NCBI RefSeq assembly: GCF_025291715.1
Contig: NZ_JAMBIZ010000011.1
Location: 39,456 to 103,455 of the forward strand
Length of the DNA: 64,000 nt
From: Metasolibacillus sp.
Lineage (GTDB): Bacteria > Bacillota > Bacilli > Bacillales_A > Planococcaceae
Reading direction: 5' to 3'
Positions 45,086-54,240 of the stretch are shown in pieces (the first letter of the stretch is position 1; each line of letters starts with the position of its first letter). Both the position numbers and the translations under genes were made by a program. The notes beneath the pieces are model-generated. The model did no database searches. It was not told the DNA's origin and was given only the letters and a program-made list of their open reading frames with translations.

Positions 45086-46546
45086 CTATACCTCCTCTAA
45101 CGTAATACTAACAATCGTACCTGTCATTTGCTCACTCTGAATCTGTACATTGCCACCATGCTTCTCAATAATTTGCTGCACAATGGCTAAACCTAAGCCA
45201 CTACCCCCTGTGTCTGTCGTACGTGCTTCTTCTCCACGATAGAAGCGATCGAAAACATATGGAAGCTGCTTCTTTGGAATACCTTGTCCATTATCAACTA
45301 TACGTAAAATGATAGAGGACCCATCCCTATATACATCTAATAAAATGGTTAATGGCTCATCGTCTTTTTTAAACTTCATACTATTTTCAATTAAGTTCAT
45401 AATAGCTCTGTTCATTTGCATTCGATCAATTGCAACGTACAAACAATCTTCGGTTGTCTGCATACGAATCGATAGTTGCCTGTCCATTAATTGTAGCTCC
45501 TCCACAATATGTTACAAAAACTGCACAAGATTAATACGCTCATAATGGAAGGAAATTGCCTCTGCATCAAGTTTGGAATATAGAAATAGCTCTTCTATCA
45601 AATGATTTAAAGCAAGTGATTTCGTATGAATCGTTTGCAAATACTTTTCTTGCTTCTGTTGGGTATCTGCTACACCTTCTTGTAACCCTTCCACATAACC
45701 AAGAATGGATGTAATGGGCGTTTTTAAATCATGTGAAATACTTGCGATAAGTTCCTTGCGGTTATTTTCTAAATTACGCTGTTCTTTAATAGATTCAATT
45801 AAAGCATCACGCATATTTTCAAAATTCTCCGTTAGCTGCTGTATCTCTTTAGCAGTATGCTCAGCTCTTTCAATAGGCTTAGCAACAAGCTCCCCCTCTT
45901 TCAATTCCTCCATTACCTCCCCTAAGTTTTCCAGCGGGAAAATAATAGATTTTTTGAGCAGATAGTTCATAAAGACAACGCCTGCCACTGAAATACATAC
46001 GATAGCTAAAATAATGACAATCCCCCATCTTGTCATGAATTCCAATAAGTTATTTTCCTTTTTTAAAATGAGAATACTACCTTTCGTTTGGTCGCTAAAA
46101 TAAAAATCAAATTTAATATAGCGATAAAGCCGACCAACATTTTGGATTGTTCCCTTCGTTTCTATATTATTGGCATCAAACTGGGGAAAATGAGCAATAA
46201 GCGATTTTTCTACTAACCCTTCAGAATAATAGACAATATCCTCATTCTTACGAATCACAACACCTAATGACTTCGACTCAAAATGCTGAATATTATGTGC
46301 TAAATCCTGCTCAACATGAATAATTTTATCAGGGTCTGTTTTCGCAACATTGCGCAATTCCACATAGGCAAGCTCCTCATCTGCGCTTAAGGAACGTTGC
46401 TTTGTCATTTCTTGATATAGCGTATTAGGTGTGAGGACAGCACCTGTTGTGACATAAAATAAAATACTAATGATTGCTAACAGCGATACACTTGCAATTA
46501 AAATGCCCCCTATGTATGAAATTAAAAATCGACGTTTAATTGTCAT
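45086..46546 (-). pseudogene. Sensor histidine kinase interrupted by an in-frame TAA
   Basis: One continuous reading frame of 486 sense/stop codons encodes a classical membrane kinase: TM1 (about 11-36), an extracellular loop, TM2 (about 160-182), HAMP, SHDLKTPITSILGYVEG with the phospho-His, then HATPase motifs NLIENSMKF, DNGQGIP, FYRGEEAR, GGSGLGLAIV. A TAA at 45512-45514 splits it after 344 residues (ends LVQFL, resumes HIVEELQLMDRQ). The downstream part has GGAGGAG 9 nt before an ATG at 45485-45487, so a 133-residue ATPase fragment could be made. Sequencing error or natural pseudogene cannot be separated here. Confidence 0.85.
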
Positions 46547-46647
46547 ATGGTTTCTCCTTGTGAAATAGGCTTTCGGAGTCAATAAAAAACTCTTTATTCA
46601 TACTTTTCTTTAAAAGCTAGCTAAATCCTTTATATAAAACACATATA

Positions 46648-46688
46648 GCTGTAGAGAAAGTAGGCTAGTGCCTAACTCTCTCTACAGC
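46648..46688 (-). terminator. Hairpin after the DUF4822 gene
   Basis: A long stem with a 4-nt loop (arms GCTGTAGAGA... and ...TCTCTACAGC); the T-run after it is weak. Confidence 0.7.
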
Positions 46689-46703
46689 GTTAAGAAATTT
46701 TTA

Positions 46704-47660
46704 TTAGAAGCTAAAGTTCGGTTTATAGTCACCTGTGTATGGTTCATGCTCTACAAAAATAACAACATCTTGACCATTCATGTTTTTCCCTATGCGCTTA
46801 TAGGTGAAGCGATTCGTATTTACTTCTGTTAATTCTAGCTTTGCACCATATTTGTTTGTACCAATCGAAACATGTGCACGGAATTTATTTTTGTTTAGTA
46901 CATCAAAATAGCCATAGTCACCACGACTTTCGCCCGTTTCTATATTGAAAAATTCATACTTACTTGTTGTCTCATCAAATTTCGCAATGCTTAGGAAGTT
47001 TTGATTGTAGGCTGTTACATCATTGCCTTGCTCATCAAAAACCTTCGTTCCGTTCCACAATGTCGAGCCTAATATAGCATCACCATCTACTGAGCGTACA
47101 ATAATTCCTGTAGTTGCAGTGGCTGTAGCTGCATCTACTGTAAACTCCAAGCCTTCTTTATATGGCTTGTGCTCCACGAAAACTTCAACATCATTGCCGT
47201 CTTTATCTTTCCCCATACGTTTATATGTGAAAATATCCTTTGATAACTCTGTTAAATCAACGACAGCTTGGTAATTCATTGTCTCTGAAATTAGAATGCG
47301 CTTTTTCCCGTCATTTGTAATAAAGAAAGTACCTCGGTCACCACGCGTCTCTCCTGTTTTCGCATCGAAAAATTCATAGTGCCCTGTTTTGTGATCATAT
47401 TTGGCAAGGCCGATAAAGTTCATATTTTCCTCTGTTAAATCCTGACCTTTTGCATCATACACACGTGTTCCTTGCCAATGTGTACTTCCTAAAATTTTTG
47501 CTTCCATTTGGCCAAATGCTGCACGTTGCTTCTGTTTAGCGACTTGCTGAACGGGTGCTGAATCCTTAGCAGCATGTACATCTGTCACACTGTAACCTGC
47601 TGTTAATAATGCGATTGAACTCGCTACCACTACTGTCATCCTTTTAAATTTATTACTCAT
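46704..47660 (-). CDS. Secreted protein with two tandem DUF4822 domains
   Basis: The 318-residue protein has a signal peptide (cleavage likely after VHA, residue about 30) and two homologous units, about 55-165 and 195-310. Each unit carries ILGST-W-GT, a middle FEFF/YEFF DxxTGE-RGD, and FTYKR(M/I)GK then VFVEHxPY. The units match the DUF4822 family; function unknown. The ATG at 47658-47660 is chosen, GGAG 9 nt upstream. It sits between the two-component system and the SLH gene. Confidence 0.88.
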   Translation of the reverse strand: MSNKFKRMTVVVASSIALLTAGYSVTDVHAAKDSAPVQQVAKQKQRAAFGQMEAKILGSTHWQGTRVYDAKGQDLTEENMNFIGLAKYDHKTGHYEFFDAKTGETRGDRGTFFITNDGKKRILISETMNYQAVVDLTELSKDIFTYKRMGKDKDGNDVEVFVEHKPYKEGLEFTVDAATATATTGIIVRSVDGDAILGSTLWNGTKVFDEQGNDVTAYNQNFLSIAKFDETTSKYEFFNIETGESRGDYGYFDVLNKNKFRAHVSIGTNKYGAKLELTEVNTNRFTYKRIGKNMNGQDVVIFVEHEPYTGDYKPNFSF

Positions 47661-47752
47661 TGTATCCATCTCCATTTCTTTTTAACTTACTTTAAGCATA
47701 CCCCCCATTTCTAAACTCCTTATATCGAAAAAATAAACAAATTATAAATTGT

Positions 47753-47799
47753 GAAAAGCTGTACCAAAAGCAGACGAGTGCGTCGCTTCTAGTACAGCT
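47753..47799 (-). terminator. Terminator after the SLH protein gene
   Basis: A long imperfect stem with AGCTGTAC/GTACAGCT ends and inner pairing, then TTTTCAC on the minus strand. Confidence 0.75.
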
Positions 47800-47866
47800 C
47801 TTACTTTCTACTAGTATATTGAAAACTCTGAATTCTATAATTTTAGCAGTTATTGGTTATACAACA

Positions 47867-50800
47867 TTAAGGCTGTGGTGGTGCAATAATCGGTAATGAC
47901 GATATTGCTAGATTGAATTGATATCCATCTACTGTAACAGCATGTAATAATGTCGGTAATGACGTCAATGTAATTTGAACACGTAGGATAGGTTGCCCTT
48001 CTATATGAGGCAATACTGTACCTGTAGCTATTGTTCCTTCTCCAAAATCCAAATCTAAGTTCACACCATCTAAGGCATCTAAATTAGACGTGTTTGTCAA
48101 AAGGTGTAATTCATTTGGCAACGCACTTGGTTCTATTAGATTTGGTAGCAATATAGCACCTGTCACAGTAATTTGCGTTACTTCAGGTGATTGAGCATTT
48201 ATTGGTAATCCATTAAACTGATAGCCTTGTAATGTAATGGATTCTAAAGACGAACGGTCGTCGGGATGCATTTCAAATTCAAGAAAAATTTCATTATTGG
48301 ATACATCAGTAATCTCAATATCTGTACGTTTTTGTCCATTGCCAAATTCCAAGTCTACTGTTTTACCATATAACATGTCGGGATTTATATCACTTGATGT
48401 ATACGTAAGCGTCATCCCTGTTGTTGTATAGGTCATCCCTGTAATTTCTACTTGCGTAGCCTTAATCGTTATTTCAGCTTTCAGTGCCTCCACAAACGTT
48501 ACAGATTGCTGTGTTGCTGGGTCTGTATCAGACAGTCCTTCGAATAATGGCATGAGAATTTGTGTGTCTGTTATGCGGATGGTATCTTCTGTTTTACCCA
48601 TCTCGTTTAACAAAGCTCCTAGAATATGCACAAACTCTAGTGGATTTGATGACGGAACTCCTGGATTCTCTGCTATAAATGGATTTATTGCCATTAACAC
48701 TCTAACTTCTTCTTTCGAAATTCCCTCGGGTATCACGATACCTGACCCAGGAATAATTTCAGTTCCAGCTGGTGGAAACATCCCGTCTGGAATATTAGCT
48801 GGAGGGATGCTCTGTCCACTAATTTCTTTCCCATTTAAAGTATCATAAAGCCATTTTTTCTCCTTCAACCCTTCAACTGCTTTTAGCGCAATCAAACTCT
48901 CCAGCTTCGCTACCATTTGTGTAATATCAGGTTGTGTTACTGCCAATTGTATTTTTGCATCAGCTAAAGAGGCTACACGTACGTTAGCTACTTTTGTTCC
49001 TTTTGCCTCCGTGAGCATTTTCTCTGCGTCTGCAATCGCCTTATCTAATGCGTCTACGACACTTTGTGGCATCCATTTTTTTGTATAAGAGATAGCATCA
49101 CCGCTTTCCAAAATTGGCTCGTATTCTTGTAGCGCTTCGATTTTCACCCGTCGATCCTTCGCTTTTTGAATCATTGCTTCAAGACTGGCCACCTCAAGCT
49201 TTGGCGGTGTTGGTGTAGTACCACCTGTATTTCCTCCACCAGAGCTGCCTCCACCTGTATTGCTATTTGTTGGGGGTGTAGAATTAAACGGACTTTGTTG
49301 TCCATTTGCCAATGTCAGCGTACCAATTTGTCCTGAGCGAGCAGTTAGTCGTTGGAGTAATTGCTCTTTTGTTAAATTGGTTGTTATATTCCCTATTTTT
49401 ATCCCTTCACTAAGCGTTAAGCCTGTATTAGCATCAGATGGTAGCAAAGCATTATTTATCTGAAGTGAGCCTTGTAAATTAATTTGTGAGATTTGCTGTT
49501 GCTGTTGTGCCGATTGCTGCAATAGACGTGCTTGTTCTTGTATTTGCTGCATCAATCGTTGCTGTTCTTGTATTTTCTTTTGTCTTTCTAGCTCCTGTAA
49601 ACGCTGCTGTTGTTGGTGCTCTTGCACTAGCTGCCTTTGTAGCATACTACCTAGTTGTGGACCGTATATTTTATTTAACTCTTCTGATAGATTTTTGGAA
49701 AAATCAAGGGATTTTGCTGCACTTTGTTCAAGAAGAACCTTGATTTGCTCTTGTGTTAAATGATTTTTTTGCTCCGCCTCTCGCACAATAGCGGCTATTA
49801 CGCTTTCTAATTGGATACGTAATTCTTGCTCTGTTGGCGCAAAGGCATTTGTTCCCGCCAACTTTTTAATAAACTCCTCATTTTCCTTTTGTATTTTTCT
49901 TAAATTATCTAACATACCGCTCACAACATCTGGAGAAGCAGCAGATAAAATATCAATTGTTGACATACCGCTTAATATTTGTTGTGGATGCATCCACGAA
50001 TGCATCTCTACAAGTCCAACATTTGGTGCATTCACCTCTAATGCTGGCCCAAGTACCTGAATATATGGGATAACTACATCTGAATTAATTTGTGCTTGCC
50101 CTTGCGTTGTAATTGAAGAAACTTGACCATTACGCACATAGAGCCTTACACCATCCGTATAAAAATTAGTTGCCACTTTTGTGAGTGAGGCTGTTTTAGG
50201 TACTTCAGCTTCCTGTAAAAATATCTGTCCCACAACATCAACCTTATCTAAGGCAATATTCGATGTTTTCCCCGCAACACGAAGGTCTGCAACGATTTTC
50301 ATATTTTTTAATTCAATAAAATCCGCGTTGACAATAATATTCCCTACAGATGTCCCTCCACCATCTAGTACAGCATATGCCTCAGACTGCCCAGACGTCT
50401 TTAAATCAATGGCTAGCACTTCTACAATTTTGCCATCCTCAATAATCACATCAAGCTGTGCACCTGCTAAAGCTTCAGCATTTTTAGCATTTAAAATCGC
50501 CCTTGCCTTTGCGTCAATTGACCATTGTTGCTCATCTGTGATTAGTTGATTATTTTGAACATCTTTTACCATCAAAGTAGCTCCTATAATTGTAGGGACT
50601 GCCTGCACCATGCGCTCTGCTCTAACAACAAATGTTGCCAGCTGACCACGTGTTACATACCTCTCTCCACTAAAGGTTGTAGCTGATGTTCCTGCTGTAA
50701 TACCATTTGTAAATAAGGCTGCTACTGCTGCTTGATATTCTGATGCTACATCTGTAAATGGGACTGCCTTCTCAGTAGTAGGTAATTGCAATGCTTGTGC

Positions 50801-51145
50801 AATAATTGTTGCCATGCTATAGCGTGTCACAGGCTGATTTGGGCTTTCCGTCACACCTATCAATTGTAGAAGCTCCTCACTTGTCCCCTCTACACCAATA
50901 ACACCCGCAATGATTTTCGCTACTTGTGCATATGTCACTACTTCATTCGGCTTAAATGTGCCATCGGGGTAGCCTTGAATAATACCACGCTGCGCCAAAT
51001 CCATAATCGCTGGATAATGGCTACTCTTCTCCTTTACATCTGAAAATGAAGTTGTTGCTGCCTGTGTGGTAATGCCTACCCCTGAAACTGTAGTTGTAGC
51101 TACTAAACCTGCTGTCGCTACGATAAATAGCTTATTTTTTTTCAT
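47867..51145 (-). CDS. Large S-layer-homology surface protein with coiled coil and repeat domains
   Basis: The 1092-residue protein has a signal peptide (about 1-29). SLH motifs fill residues about 30-185 (FSDVKEKSSHYPAIMDLAQR, GIIQGYPDGTF, and a later FTDVASEYQAAVAALFTNG), which would bind pyruvylated cell-wall polymer. A beta-like region follows, then a Gln/Glu-rich coiled coil (about 415-550), a Gly/Ser/Thr linker near 625-645, and two C-terminal beta repeats ending in GYQFN (about 880-1085). Function unknown. GGAGGGAAG precedes the ATG. It is 29 nt after a small secreted gene. Confidence 0.9.
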   Translation of the reverse strand: MKKNKLFIVATAGLVATTTVSGVGITTQAATTSFSDVKEKSSHYPAIMDLAQRGIIQGYPDGTFKPNEVVTYAQVAKIIAGVIGVEGTSEELLQLIGVTESPNQPVTRYSMATIIAQALQLPTTEKAVPFTDVASEYQAAVAALFTNGITAGTSATTFSGERYVTRGQLATFVVRAERMVQAVPTIIGATLMVKDVQNNQLITDEQQWSIDAKARAILNAKNAEALAGAQLDVIIEDGKIVEVLAIDLKTSGQSEAYAVLDGGGTSVGNIIVNADFIELKNMKIVADLRVAGKTSNIALDKVDVVGQIFLQEAEVPKTASLTKVATNFYTDGVRLYVRNGQVSSITTQGQAQINSDVVIPYIQVLGPALEVNAPNVGLVEMHSWMHPQQILSGMSTIDILSAASPDVVSGMLDNLRKIQKENEEFIKKLAGTNAFAPTEQELRIQLESVIAAIVREAEQKNHLTQEQIKVLLEQSAAKSLDFSKNLSEELNKIYGPQLGSMLQRQLVQEHQQQQRLQELERQKKIQEQQRLMQQIQEQARLLQQSAQQQQQISQINLQGSLQINNALLPSDANTGLTLSEGIKIGNITTNLTKEQLLQRLTARSGQIGTLTLANGQQSPFNSTPPTNSNTGGGSSGGGNTGGTTPTPPKLEVASLEAMIQKAKDRRVKIEALQEYEPILESGDAISYTKKWMPQSVVDALDKAIADAEKMLTEAKGTKVANVRVASLADAKIQLAVTQPDITQMVAKLESLIALKAVEGLKEKKWLYDTLNGKEISGQSIPPANIPDGMFPPAGTEIIPGSGIVIPEGISKEEVRVLMAINPFIAENPGVPSSNPLEFVHILGALLNEMGKTEDTIRITDTQILMPLFEGLSDTDPATQQSVTFVEALKAEITIKATQVEITGMTYTTTGMTLTYTSSDINPDMLYGKTVDLEFGNGQKRTDIEITDVSNNEIFLEFEMHPDDRSSLESITLQGYQFNGLPINAQSPEVTQITVTGAILLPNLIEPSALPNELHLLTNTSNLDALDGVNLDLDFGEGTIATGTVLPHIEGQPILRVQITLTSLPTLLHAVTVDGYQFNLAISSLPIIAPPQP

Positions 51146-51174
51146 TATCTTCCCTCCAATTTATCGAGTACCCT

Positions 51175-51504
51175 CTAGCGTATATTTCCAATGATCGATG
51201 AACGGCTATCCTGCATTTTATTAATAAAATTCGTCATAACATCAAAAGCTTCATTGCGCTTATTTGCCATACTTTGTAGACGTAACATATCTATTTGCTG
51301 TGCATTGCCTTGCTGTGCAGCTTCTAGTTGGGCTTTTAGTTGATTGTCCAATAGCTGCACTCGTTGCTGTTGAACAGCCATTAAAGCTGTCTCGAGATCC
51401 ATATTCCGCAAATCAATTGGCTGGGTTACATTGGCAGAAGATTGCCCAGTCCCACTAAATAGTAAACCTACCGCTAACGCACTACCAATAATTGCCTTCT
51501 TCAT
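51175..51504 (-). CDS. Small secreted alpha-helical protein upstream of the SLH gene
   Basis: The 109-residue protein has a signal peptide (MKKAIIGSALAVGLLFSG... cut near residue 26) and a mature part that is almost all helical and Gln/Leu-rich (ALMAVQQQRVQLLDNQLKAQ, DMLRLQSMANKRNEAFDVMT), suggesting coiled-coil pairing. The ATG at 51502-51504 is chosen, GGAGG 8 nt upstream. It probably forms an operon with the SLH gene, whose own coiled coil is also Gln-rich. No family recognised. Confidence 0.7.
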   Translation of the reverse strand: MKKAIIGSALAVGLLFSGTGQSSANVTQPIDLRNMDLETALMAVQQQRVQLLDNQLKAQLEAAQQGNAQQIDMLRLQSMANKRNEAFDVMTNFINKMQDSRSSIIGNIR

Positions 51505-51643
51505 TTCCATATCCTCCTCTAAAAATCTGTTTTTTTACACTGTAAGCTATGAAGGTTAAAATTTAGTTAAAAAATGAAAAAACTTTCTGAGAAATGAACG
51601 AACGACACCGCTTGTGCATCTAATCAGTAAAGGAGGCTTAAAA

Positions 51644-52681
51644 ATGGACGAAATTGAGCTTGCCAGACGAGCGATTCGTGGCGATATCCCCTCACAGTTA
51701 CAGCTTCTTCAGCTATATAAGGAGCCTATGTACCGCATTGCTTACAGCTATATGCGCAATGCGCATGATGCCAACGATGCACTACAGGAAATGACCTTTC
51801 AATGCTTAAAAAATATTCATAAAGTGCGGGAGCCTCAGCATTTCAAGACATGGCTGGTGCGAGTTATCATTAACACCTGCCTTATGATGCAACGCCAGCA
51901 AAAGCGCGTTCTATTAACCGATATACCGATGGATCAACCTAAGCAAATGTCACAGCTTTTTGAATTGAATGAGGCAATTACTAAGCTACCTATCGAACAA
52001 CAGGAGCTTATCCATTTGAAATACTTTCAAGACTTAAAAAATGAAATTAAAAAATCAAAGCACTATCCTATTAATCAGCAAGTCACAGTAGATGGACAAC
52101 ATTTCACAATACATGAACTTATTATTTCACCCATTCAATCACGGCTAAAAATGTCAGTTGACCCGTCAAACACGAAGAAAATCCTATCATTTGAAGATAT
52201 TCGTCTCTATGATGAGAATGGAGAAGAGTGGGGGAAAATCCGCAATGGTTTCACAATGCATGGTAACATAGAGGAGCAATTTAGCATTATGCTCGAAAGC
52301 AATTATTTCCGCATACCGAAAAGCTTAACAATAAAATTTACTAAAATTGAGGCAATCGATATAAAAGATACAACAATTATCGCCGATTTTGATAAAAAGC
52401 AAATTGTCAGCCCACCAAGCTCCCTGCCTGTGGAGGTCACAATTAGAGATCACTATGCAATTGAATATAGCTTTGCAACAGCTCAAGAGGATTATGAAGA
52501 AATTTCCTATTATTTAGTTGATGCAAAAGGCGATATTTACTACTCCTCTTCCAGATGGTTAGGCCCACAACAATTTATGCAATCCTTTGAAGGTGAGCCC
52601 TTAAGCCCCGCTACTATTGTGATTTCGAGCTTTGAGCAATATTTAAATGGCGTAGAAGAGATTCATGTGGAATTAAAATAA
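51644..52681 (+). CDS. Chimera: ECF sigma factor N-terminal part fused to the C-terminal part of a DUF4179-type anti-sigma factor
   Basis: Residues 1-133 are an ECF sigma-70: MDEIELARRAIRGDIPSQLQ, region 2 with HDANDALQEMTFQCLKNIHK, and the start of region 4 (LPIEQQELIHLKYFQDLKN). At residue about 134 the frame continues into EIKKSKHYPINQQVTVDGQH and a C-terminal domain (about 140-345) like the DUF5643/DUF4179 extracellular part of anti-sigma proteins. The sigma region 4.2 HTH and the anti-sigma N-terminus and membrane segment are absent. AAAGGAGG lies 7 nt before ATG 51644. Likely a deletion fusion. Confidence 0.75.
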   Translation: MDEIELARRAIRGDIPSQLQLLQLYKEPMYRIAYSYMRNAHDANDALQEMTFQCLKNIHKVREPQHFKTWLVRVIINTCLMMQRQQKRVLLTDIPMDQPKQMSQLFELNEAITKLPIEQQELIHLKYFQDLKNEIKKSKHYPINQQVTVDGQHFTIHELIISPIQSRLKMSVDPSNTKKILSFEDIRLYDENGEEWGKIRNGFTMHGNIEEQFSIMLESNYFRIPKSLTIKFTKIEAIDIKDTTIIADFDKKQIVSPPSSLPVEVTIRDHYAIEYSFATAQEDYEEISYYLVDAKGDIYYSSSRWLGPQQFMQSFEGEPLSPATIVISSFEQYLNGVEEIHVELK

Positions 52682-52687
52682 TTAAAG

Positions 52688-52713
52688 AGGGTGCCTGAAA
52701 GTACAGGCACCCT
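52688..52713. terminator. Hairpin between the chimeric gene and the convergent anti-sigma gene
   Basis: A perfect 10-bp stem (52688-52697 with 52704-52713) with a 6-nt loop, containing GTGCCTG/CAGGCAC. T-runs are short. Confidence 0.65.
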
Positions 52714-52739
52714 GTTATGAGCGAATCGGAACTTTAGAG

Positions 52740-53642
52740 CTACATACAATATATAAATGTCACTAGCAGCATAACGAAGAAAAATGGAATCACACTGACA
52801 ACAGGGTAACTCGCTTTGCCATTATAATAATCAACACAAATTTTACCTAGTAGCAATAATGCCCCTACAATAGCAATGAATAAACCATTAAGCGTATCAA
52901 AGATATAGTAACTAAAGCCACTAATCACTGACCATAAGAAATATGCAGCAACCCCTAAGCCTCCATAAAATAGCGTGCCTCTTTCTTTCATCGGGCTACC
53001 CGTTGGACGCTTAAAATATTTCATGAGGCTGAGCCATAATACTAGCAAAAACATAACAATAATTAACTTAAGATAGATACTTAATGATTTGTTCGCTAAA
53101 ATTTTCTCCTTGATACTTTGCGATTCCTCTACTGAGAGCACAACTGTCTGCTTTGTTTTCGCATCAATAAGCATCAATTGTTGCTCTGCATATGGAAATA
53201 TCGCAACTTGTTTTATTTGTCCATTAGACATTTTCAACAAAAGCTGCTTCTCTGGCCAAATCGACAAGCTTTCAGTCTTTTCTGTAGAGGTAGGTAAGCT
53301 TTGAATATATGGCTCTATTATTGCTAAATTTTTTTGACTGATTTTTTTCTTTTGGAAATAATACCATTTCATCATATGAGATAAATTTGTACTATGATGT
53401 TGCACGATGTAACCTTTTTCAATTGTGCCTATATTTGTTGCCAATTTATTTGGTGCTCCATCGAAAAATGAAGCCGCTAAAATACTGATGAGCACAATGG
53501 CAGCAGCTAACACGCTATAGTATTGCTTTTTTCGGTATTTCTCGCGCTGCTTAATGCCTGATTGAATGATTTGCAAAGATTTTTGCCGACCTTCATCCGT
53601 CCGCACTGGAGCCTGTAATTGCTGTAGCTCTTTATCCATCAT
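52740..53642 (-). CDS. Membrane anti-sigma-like protein, partner of the adjacent ECF factor
   Basis: The 300-residue protein has a short basic cytoplasmic N-terminus (about 1-40, with RTDEGRQKSLQIIQSGIKQR), a membrane segment (about 42-60), an extracellular stretch (about 62-190), and four more hydrophobic segments (about 187-206, 225-242, 245-263, 278-298). Its start overlaps the sigma gene by 11 nt, the usual layout for an anti-sigma gene, though no zinc-binding (ZAS) motif is seen. GGAGGACG is the SD. No family named with confidence. Confidence 0.7.
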   Translation of the reverse strand: MMDKELQQLQAPVRTDEGRQKSLQIIQSGIKQREKYRKKQYYSVLAAAIVLISILAASFFDGAPNKLATNIGTIEKGYIVQHHSTNLSHMMKWYYFQKKKISQKNLAIIEPYIQSLPTSTEKTESLSIWPEKQLLLKMSNGQIKQVAIFPYAEQQLMLIDAKTKQTVVLSVEESQSIKEKILANKSLSIYLKLIIVMFLLVLWLSLMKYFKRPTGSPMKERGTLFYGGLGVAAYFLWSVISGFSYYIFDTLNGLFIAIVGALLLLGKICVDYYNGKASYPVVSVIPFFFVMLLVTFIYCM

Positions 53643-54132
53643 AACGTCCTCCCATCGCCTTTTTTAGCGCAAGCATGCCTCGCTCTGTATTATTTTTAAC
53701 CTTCGCTTCATTCCAGCCTAAAGCCTCCGCAGCCTCTTTAATCGATAAGCCTTCGATTTTCCGTAATACAATCGCCATTCGATAATTTAGTTTCAAGCCA
53801 GCAATCGCTCGATACAATTCTCTTTTCTCTTCTTCGATATGCACAAGCTGCTCCGCTGAAAGCTCAATTGTCATTTCTTCCTCCACCTTTGTCAGCATGA
53901 AAAAGCGCAGTCTTTTCCCACGTTTCAAATAGTCGTAGGCAATATTGCGTGCAATCGTGCGTAGCCATGTTAAAACATTGGCATCTCCACGATAAGAATG
54001 CCTCGCCTCATATGCTCGCATAAACGTCTCCTGCATTAAATCTTCCGCTAGCTGTACATCGAATGTTATAAAATATAAAAACTGATAAATTTGCTCGCTA
54101 TGTATTTCATAATGCTTTTCTAACTGAAACAA
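53632..54132 (-). CDS. ECF RNA polymerase sigma factor
   Basis: The 166-residue factor has sigma region 2 (IYQFLYFITFDVQLAEDLMQ, ETFMRAYEARHSYRGDANVL, TWLRTIARNIAYDYLKRGKR) and region 4 (LKLNYRMAIVLRKIEGLSIK, EAAEALGWNEAKVKNNTERG). The TTG at 54130-54132 is chosen because GGAGG lies 7 nt upstream and the length is normal; a longer ATG start at 54207 lacks such a site. It overlaps the anti-sigma-like gene. Confidence 0.9.
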   Translation of the reverse strand: MFQLEKHYEIHSEQIYQFLYFITFDVQLAEDLMQETFMRAYEARHSYRGDANVLTWLRTIARNIAYDYLKRGKRLRFFMLTKVEEEMTIELSAEQLVHIEEEKRELYRAIAGLKLNYRMAIVLRKIEGLSIKEAAEALGWNEAKVKNNTERGMLALKKAMGGRYDG

Positions 54133-54194
54133 CCTGCCACCTCCCTCTTTACTACTTAGACGACGAATATGTGAATTTGACTCAATATTTTTCA

Positions 54195-54233
54195 CAATAA
54201 AAAACAAGCCGACATGGAAAAAATCGACTTGTT
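54195..54233 (-). terminator. Terminator after the DUF4179 anti-sigma gene
   Basis: A 10-bp stem (54203-54212 with 54224-54233) with T-run TTTTTTATT on the minus strand. Confidence 0.85.
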
Positions 54234-54240
54234 CAATATA

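Noticed and set aside
45086..45505. Separate small ATPase gene downstream of a short kinase
   Set aside because: The two parts are in one frame with continuous homology across a single TAA, so an interrupted kinase is simpler.
52034..52055. Direct repeat TTAAAAAAT as the proven deletion scar of the chimera
   Set aside because: Microhomology deletion would leave one copy; both copies remain and the area is A-rich, so this may be chance.
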